Position numbers and translations under genes: made by a program
Part shown: positions 32,317 through 36,973 of the stretch, piece after piece
Position numbering within the stretch: position 1 is the first letter of the stretch
Layout of the letters: the number at the start of each line of letters is the position of its first letter
Assembly: GCA_029555385.1 (NCBI GenBank)
Contig: JAKPSH010000185.1
Location: 1 to 36,973, forward strand
Length of the DNA stretch: 36,973 nt
From: Pseudomonadota bacterium
GTDB lineage: Bacteria; Bdellovibrionota_C; UBA2361; SZUA-149
Direction: 5' to 3'
Notes under the pieces: generated by a model
Databases searched by the model: none
Told to the model about the DNA's origin: nothing
What the model saw: only the letters and a program-made list of their open reading frames with translations

Positions 32317-34038
32317 ATGAGCCACAAAGAATCATTGCTTATTGCGCTTTCTCGGGCGCTGGCCGCAGCTTCGGGTCTTAACGAACAAGCGGTGCGCACG
32401 CTGCTGACCGAGCCGAAAAACCGCGATTTCGGCGATCTCGCATTTCCCTGCTTTACCTTGGCCAAGACACTGAAAAAATCTCCGCCGGCTTGCGCCGTCG
32501 AACTCGGCGCAAAGCTTGTTCTCCCGCAGGGCGTGCACGAGGCATATGCGGCGGGACCGTTTCTTAACTTCCGCTTCGACCGCTCAGAAATTGTGCGCGA
32601 TACGCTGACAAATATTCTCTCACCCCAGCCTGCACCTCGAAGGCCGCAAACCGTCATAGTTGAGTATTCAAGCCCCAACATTGCCAAACCTTTCCATGTC
32701 GGCCATCTCCGCGCAACCTTGATTGGAAACTGCCTGGACAGAGTCTACCGCAAGCTCGGCTGGAACACTGTGAGCATCAATCACCTAGGGGATTGGGGCA
32801 CGCAGTTCGGTTATGTCTGGGCCGGCTGCAAACTTTGGGGGTACCCTGCTGAACCTACGGTAGCGTCCCTCGTCGAGCTCTACCGCAGAGCAACTGCGTT
32901 GAAGGAAGAGCAGGAAAACCGCCAAGGGCCGGATCCGGATTGTTCCGGCGATGTAAATGAGATCGCGCGAGGTTTTTTTATCGATCTGGAGAAAGGCGAG
33001 GATTATGCCGTTGATTTTTGGCGGCGCTGTGTGGAGATTTCGCTCGACTACCTTAAAAAGACTTATCAGCGGCTGGGGGTTGCTTTCGATCATTACACCG
33101 GCGAGTCTTTTTATTCGGACAAACTCGAAGGTGTAAAACAGCGGCTCGAAGCCTCCGGTCTCTTGGTCCAATCGCAAGGTGCTCTCGGCGTCGAACTGGG
33201 CACAGAGCTGGGCTTTGCCCGTATTTATACCCCGGACGGGCGCTCGCTCTATCTCACACGGGATCTCGCAACCGCGATTTACCGCTATGAGACTTTTCGT
33301 TTTGACAACGCACTCTATGTAGTCGGCGCGCCGCAGGCTCTTCATTTCAAGCAGCTCAAAGGAGTACTGCGCGCGTTGGGCCTGACCTACGCAGATCGCA
33401 TCACCCACGTCGCGTTCGGACATGTGCTGGGCATGAAGACTCGCGGCGCAGGCGATTTCATCGAGCTCAATGAATTCCTTGATGAGGCATACGAACGGGC
33501 ACTTGATGCATACCGCTCCCAGGTGACCAAACGTCCGGAGGGGCTTGATGAGTCGGAAGTTGCCCGCGCGGTGGCCTTGGCCGCTATCTTGTTTAGCAAT
33601 TTATGCCGCACAAATATCAAAGACGTCCACTTCAAATGGGAACACGCGCTGGAGTTTCAAGGCGACAGCGGGCCATATTTGCTCTACGCCTGTGCGCGCA
33701 TCAACGGCATTAAGGAAAAAGCAGCGAAGGCCGGTATTGTCTATAATCCCGGGGCGCGTCTTGACTCGCTTACTGAAGATTCCGCATACCGCCTGGTCCA
33801 GACACTCGGCGGCTTTGTCGAGGTTTGTGAAAAAACAGCCGCAGAGAACGAACCGGCACTGCTCGCCAATTATGCACTCGAACTCGCTAAAGCGTTTTCT
33901 CAAGCATATATGGAGTTGAAAGTGGTTGGCGAAGCCAGTGACAGAGCCGAAGCCCGCCTTGCGCTTTTTGAGGCAACCCACCGCGTGCTTGCGGAGGCGT
34001 TGACCATGCTGGGCATTACTCCGCTTGAGCGTATGTAG
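32317..34038 (+). CDS. argS: Arginyl-tRNA synthetase
   Basis: A 573-residue class I aminoacyl-tRNA synthetase that charges tRNA-Arg. The N-terminal additional domain (NRDFGDLAFPCFTLAK) is followed by YSSPNIAKPFHVGH with the HIGH-type motif HVGH (residues 127-130), INHLGDWGTQFGY, and FKQLKGVLRALG near the tRNA-binding edge. The KMSKS loop is degenerate, MKTRGAGDF (residues 373-381), as is usual in many ArgS proteins. The C-terminal anticodon-binding domain contains SGPYLLYACARI. I start at the ATG at 32317; a TTG at 32302 is also open. Length is in the normal range. Confidence 0.97.
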   Translation: MSHKESLLIALSRALAAASGLNEQAVRTLLTEPKNRDFGDLAFPCFTLAKTLKKSPPACAVELGAKLVLPQGVHEAYAAGPFLNFRFDRSEIVRDTLTNILSPQPAPRRPQTVIVEYSSPNIAKPFHVGHLRATLIGNCLDRVYRKLGWNTVSINHLGDWGTQFGYVWAGCKLWGYPAEPTVASLVELYRRATALKEEQENRQGPDPDCSGDVNEIARGFFIDLEKGEDYAVDFWRRCVEISLDYLKKTYQRLGVAFDHYTGESFYSDKLEGVKQRLEASGLLVQSQGALGVELGTELGFARIYTPDGRSLYLTRDLATAIYRYETFRFDNALYVVGAPQALHFKQLKGVLRALGLTYADRITHVAFGHVLGMKTRGAGDFIELNEFLDEAYERALDAYRSQVTKRPEGLDESEVARAVALAAILFSNLCRTNIKDVHFKWEHALEFQGDSGPYLLYACARINGIKEKAAKAGIVYNPGARLDSLTEDSAYRLVQTLGGFVEVCEKTAAENEPALLANYALELAKAFSQAYMELKVVGEASDRAEARLALFEATHRVLAEALTMLGITPLERM

Positions 34039-34088
34039 GCGTCATTTATCTTCTTTATAATTACCGGCACTTACAGGGGACAGGCTTA

Positions 34089-34137
34089 CGGGAGCTGAAG
34101 ATGGCTCCCGGTAAAACGGGGGCGCATGACACCGCCC
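34089..34137 (+). other. Two adjacent stem-loops between argS and the AMIN gene
   Basis: CGGGAGC (34089-34095) pairs with GCTCCCG (34104-34110), loop TGAAGATG; GGGCG (34120-34124) pairs with CGCCC (34133-34137). No T-run follows, so an intrinsic terminator is unlikely. I compared the region by eye with fluoride, c-di-GMP and guanidine riboswitch motifs and found no full match. It may be a regulatory leader for the gene that follows. Confidence 0.4.
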
Positions 34138-34231
34138 AAAGTACTATATTGATTGATTTCCTATGCCCAAGATATATTTTGCGCAGATTATTCGATGGAA
34201 CAACAAGATTGACTCAGTGAGCAGCAAAGCC

Positions 34232-35311
34232 ATGGTCTGCGCAAGAATAAAGTTTTTTTCAGTCATCATCGTTCTTTCCCTTCTTTTCGGCGCGGGACTA
34301 GTTGATCCGGCTAACGCCGCTGAATTGGCATCCCTTACGGAATCCGGTCTTGGTATTACCCTCTCCAGCGATGCGGGACGTTACTCGATATCGATTACGC
34401 CCCAGACCGGGCTTGCGGGATTAAAACACGATCTGACCGCTAACGTCTTCGGCGTGGACAACCCGCCGCGTTTAGTCATCGACATCCCGGGTTTCAAGGC
34501 CTCCGCACAGAAATCACTGGCGATAGACGATGCACTCTTTTCTGCACTGCGCACGGGAGTTCATGCTGATAAGCTGCGCGTCGTCTTTGACCTTCGCTCA
34601 GCAGCACCACCTCAATACAATATCTCTCCCGATGCCGCGAGCCAAGCGCTCGTCGTCCAGCTCGACTTTTCGCAAGCACCAGTCATTGCGCCGCCAACGG
34701 TTGTCGCTCAGCCCCCAACCACACCGGTAAAGACCGCACCGGAACCTGCGCAAACGGCGGCTCTTGCTGCTCCAGCACCTACCCGCATGCCTGAGCAGCT
34801 TGACGCACCGGCACCGATTGCCCCAATCCGCGTCCCGGAGCAAACCGTTGATTTTATTCCAGCACCTGCTGCCGCACCGCCTCCGCAGAATCAGGACTCC
34901 TTGCTCTCGCCCGAACAAGCTGAAGAACAGCTCAATGCCGATATATCGCAGGCGATGAAAGAAACGCTTCCGGATGCAGCGGTGGGACCGTCCGCAACAA
35001 TCAGCGGCATTTATTATCAAAGCCCGAAAGACAGCACAGTCAGCTCAGTTTTGATTGATGTCGCCGGGTTGAACACCTACTCGCTGCGCCAGCGCGGCGC
35101 CAATAAATACGAACTTCTGCTGAAGAACACGCAGCTTATCGGCGATCATCTGGCGCTGCCGCAGTTTCCTCCTGACACCTTCAGCGGTTTCGAAGTGATT
35201 CTGGCCAAGACGGCGGGCCGCGATACGATTATTGAAATATTCGTCGATGACCAAGTGAAGCTCTCCCCCTTCTTAGCCAAAGGCAAGCTTTGGATCAAAA
35301 CGGCGAAGTAA
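34232..35311 (+). CDS. Exported protein with N-terminal AMIN-like domain and Pro/Ala linker
   Basis: About 359 residues from the preferred ATG at 34232, which sits right before a signal peptide (KFFSVIIVLSLLFGAG, cleavage near ANAAE). An ATG at 34163 would add 23 polar residues; neither has a strong Shine-Dalgarno. A first domain (about 30-135) has the AMIN pattern: VFGVDNPPRLVIDIPGFK and GVHADKLRVVFDLRS. A Pro/Ala/Thr-rich linker of about 110 residues follows, then a second beta domain with a related pattern (VLIDVAGLNTYSLRQRG, TIIEIFVDDQVKLSPF). AMIN domains bind peptidoglycan or target secretin-type envelope machines such as PilQ; here no catalytic domain or secretin is attached. Role inferred as a periplasmic binding or scaffold protein. 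Confidence 0.75.
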   Translation: MVCARIKFFSVIIVLSLLFGAGLVDPANAAELASLTESGLGITLSSDAGRYSISITPQTGLAGLKHDLTANVFGVDNPPRLVIDIPGFKASAQKSLAIDDALFSALRTGVHADKLRVVFDLRSAAPPQYNISPDAASQALVVQLDFSQAPVIAPPTVVAQPPTTPVKTAPEPAQTAALAAPAPTRMPEQLDAPAPIAPIRVPEQTVDFIPAPAAAPPPQNQDSLLSPEQAEEQLNADISQAMKETLPDAAVGPSATISGIYYQSPKDSTVSSVLIDVAGLNTYSLRQRGANKYELLLKNTQLIGDHLALPQFPPDTFSGFEVILAKTAGRDTIIEIFVDDQVKLSPFLAKGKLWIKTAK

Positions 35312-35378
35312 TAATCGGCCAAAAACCGCTTTCAAAAACGCACTCCGATCAGGGTGCTGAAGGCGTGACCTTTTTTAT

Positions 35379-35489
35379 ACCCGGCACAACCCTTTGCCTC
35401 CCTTCGCTGTCGCCCGCCCAATGGTCCAGACCAATGGCGACGAATCAATGCGGGCGACGCGCTGCGGTTGGCAAGGGGTTGTGCCGGGT
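35379..35489 (+). repeat. Long imperfect hairpin, about 39-nt arms
   Basis: The left arm 35379-35417 (starting ACCCGGCACAACCC, ending GTCGCCCGC) and the right arm 35450-35489 (GCGGGCGACG to GGGTTGTGCCGGGT) pair over 39-40 nt with a few mismatches in the middle, around a 32-nt loop. On the plus strand the stem is followed by TTTTTGATCTG, so it could act as a terminator for the AMIN gene, though the stem is far longer than usual. A small mobile or regulatory repeat is equally possible. Confidence 0.75.
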
Positions 35490-35643
35490 TTTTGATCTGT
35501 TCTGAAAGACGTGCTGCGGCGAAAGGGCGGCTTGGACGCGTTTGCACTTTTTCTCGGACTTGAAGCAGCACAGAACCTCCAGGTATTCAGACATATTAAG
35601 GACAACCAAGAGAGGCAGCAGCTTACCTGCTCCGGTTAGACTC

Positions 35644-35838
35644 CGGTGGAGAGTTTGACGCTGCCGGGCGCTGAAGGCTTAACCTGATGCGCCGGGGCGG
35701 GGGTGGAGCGGGCCCGCCGCAGGAAATCGGATTGCCGTGCTGTCTTGTGCAGTGAAGCCTCTCCGGTTCCTGCAAGCCGAGTTCTGTAGGCGGGCGGCGG
35801 CGCGTCTTCAGCGCCCGGCAGCGTCAAACTCTCCACCG
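35644..35838. repeat. Perfect 33-bp inverted repeat enclosing a structured 129-bp core
   Basis: CGGTGGAGAGTTTGACGCTG begins the left arm at 35644-35676; its exact reverse complement is at 35806-35838, ending AACTCTCCACCG. The 129-bp interior has further pairing potential, such as GCAGGAA with TTCCTGC and GATGCGCC with a GGCGCGTC copy next to the right arm. It resembles a palindromic MITE-like unit or a structured RNA. No ORF-based explanation fits. Confidence 0.85.
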
Positions 35839-35945
35839 CCCATGCGCGACTAAAGCTTTCACTCAGGGGAGGCCAAAAATATGCGCCATTCAGCGACTTT
35901 CAGAGGGCATTCCGGCTGCGGCAGATTTACGCGCTTATTTTCGGA

Positions 35946-36881
35946 CTAGCCGCGCAGTGCCTCTGCGGTCAAGTAATACAGCACAACATGGAGCGGCAGG
36001 CTTCCTCCGTTTGACAGCACAACGCGCTGACCTGTTTTTCTTTCGTATTCTATAACCAACCGGTCAAACGTCTCTTGCTCAGCACTCTGGAGCTGCTCTC
36101 TTTTTAGAAAAAGCGGGCGGAATGTCTCTGAAAACACTTCGCTCAGAAAATTGTATTGAGCACCGCTGCTCCGTTCGCCAAACGTCGTCTTCAGGTCATG
36201 GATACTCCACTCCCTATTTTCTCCATTCTGGCGTTGATCGTCACAACTGCCCCATACTGAGCCCGCCCGGGGAGGCGCACCCGCGCTGATCGCATACGGA
36301 TTCTGACGATGCTCCGGCTCTCGCACGGCGGCGAGCGCGGCAGCGATACGTTCGGCAAGTTCGGAAATCTCCCGCTCATCACGCGCAACAACCAACTTCA
36401 CGAACTCACAAAATGACTCAGCGGCGCTGCTCTTTGGAATTTCGTTCAGCACAAGCACGAGGTTTTCAAGCAGCTCAACCGTTTCGCCGCGCAAAGCTGA
36501 ACCCGCATTGAGCACTTCCCGCAGGTTCAGAACTAGACTTTCCGCACGTTTGACCGCAGCCAAGCGCGGCTGTTCATCTCCTGCCATTTCCTCACCCCGG
36601 GCACCGCACTGCCGTTCCATCGCCAGCAGCCGATCGACAGCCCCAAGCTGCTCAAGGATCTCAGCGCTAACCGCGTCGTCTACTACCATCATTTGGACAG
36701 CAAGCCGCGCTCTGTGTCCGGCTAAATCCTTAATGCTGGACTCGCAGCTATACGGGAAGAACAGAGCGGGGGTCGCACAAAGGCAAAAGATATCCGGCAG
36801 CGCAGCCTCAGACTCAGCACGTTTTTCACTCCCCGTGTGCACAATACTGCCGGCAGGGGCGCTTGGCCCAAAGGAACCCAT
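35946..36881 (-). CDS. Hypothetical protein (311 aa), unknown family
   Basis: The ATG at 36881 is preceded by AAGGAG ten bases upstream. The product is mostly polar and helical: an N-terminal Ser/Ala-rich stretch with a short hydrophobic Cys-containing patch (IFCLCATPALFFPYSC), a central coiled-coil-like region (ARLAVQMMVVDDAVSAEILE; ETVELLENLVLVLNEIPKSS; AERIAAALAAVREPEH), a Gln/Asn/Ser-rich linker and a C-terminal segment LPLHVVLYYLTAEALRG. The central part repeats a helix-loop-helix pattern. I recognise no family and cannot assign a function. No clear partner lies in the window. Confidence 0.7.
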   Translation of the reverse strand: MGSFGPSAPAGSIVHTGSEKRAESEAALPDIFCLCATPALFFPYSCESSIKDLAGHRARLAVQMMVVDDAVSAEILEQLGAVDRLLAMERQCGARGEEMAGDEQPRLAAVKRAESLVLNLREVLNAGSALRGETVELLENLVLVLNEIPKSSAAESFCEFVKLVVARDEREISELAERIAAALAAVREPEHRQNPYAISAGAPPRAGSVWGSCDDQRQNGENREWSIHDLKTTFGERSSGAQYNFLSEVFSETFRPLFLKREQLQSAEQETFDRLVIEYERKTGQRVVLSNGGSLPLHVVLYYLTAEALRG

Positions 36882-36973
36882 ACGGCTATTTCTCCTTATG
36901 CCCCATTTTTCCGCCTGGGGGTCTTTGCCTATTAAGTTTGTGCAGCCAGTTTCGTATTTTGTGACAGTTATTT

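Larger units (their letters stand above)
35312..35945. other. 634-bp intergenic region holding two large inverted-repeat structures
   Basis: Between the AMIN gene and the 311-aa gene there is no convincing CDS. Reading frames here follow the inverted repeats and lack ribosome binding sites. The region contains a long imperfect hairpin (35379-35489) and a separate perfect 33-bp inverted repeat spanning 195 bp (35644-35838). The two 3' gene ends are convergent across it. Confidence 0.7.

Noticed and set aside
34064..34140. Possible known riboswitch upstream of the AMIN gene
   Set aside because: Stems exist, but fluoride, c-di-GMP-I and guanidine consensus cores are not met, so only hairpins are reported.
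35636..35836. A 66-codon minus-strand frame in the 195-bp inverted repeat
   Set aside because: The frame coincides with the repeat and its core, and there is no ribosome binding site.
1..36973. CRISPR array
   Set aside because: No regularly spaced direct repeats were seen and no cas genes are present.

Overview
The window is a stretch of bacterial chromosome at moderately high GC. The gene content points to a free-living aerobic or microaerobic Gram-negative bacterium: lipoproteins, periplasmic c-type cytochromes, a Wzm-like polysaccharide exporter and an HtrA protease. A DUF1844 gene, CarD next to IspD, and an alternative complex III operon together resemble Deltaproteobacteria in the broad sense (Myxococcota, Bdellovibrionota or related uncultured phyla). 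No rRNA or tRNA gene was seen, so the lineage is an inference.

Left part (1-16,400): mostly housekeeping. After a possible partial gene and a DinB-like protein comes a long minus-strand run: DUF1844, HtrA protease, a two-haem cytochrome c, TsaD and RsmA (KsgA), then a very cysteine-rich zinc-ribbon protein of a type I associate with CPR genomes, and PanD. A plus-strand pair (LarE and a PhnP-like metallo-hydrolase with ATGA overlap) converges on CarD-IspD. RimI is divergent from a GT4 glycosyltransferase coupled to an ABC-2 exporter permease. A class I photolyase follows, overlapping the permease tail-to-tail, and then the tiny ribosomal protein bTHX, which is easily missed.

Middle (16,400-24,700): looser and more accessory. 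It holds a 958-bp gene-poor gap with a hairpin and possible decayed coding sequence; an SGNH hydrolase with a small membrane protein; and an isolated 648-residue gene of unknown family with its own terminator and a leader of about 300 nt. Beyond that gene are short tandem repeats resembling an insertion-sequence end, an unknown 170-residue gene followed by a nested palindrome, and a cupredoxin-like exported protein followed by two lipoproteins.

Right part (24,700-36,973): a complete, tightly overlapping actABCDEF operon for alternative complex III (quinol:electron acceptor oxidoreductase), divergent from argS. The terminal oxidase expected as its partner is not in the window. An AMIN-domain exported protein follows argS. 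Then comes a 634-bp intergenic region with two large inverted repeats, one a perfect 33-bp repeat spanning 195 bp, and finally an unrecognised 311-residue protein.

The strongest candidates for something undescribed are the orphan 648-residue protein island (18,771-22,268), the two structured elements at 35,379-35,838, and the cysteine-rich multi-ribbon protein. I did not find a clear new multi-gene system with a demonstrable mechanism.
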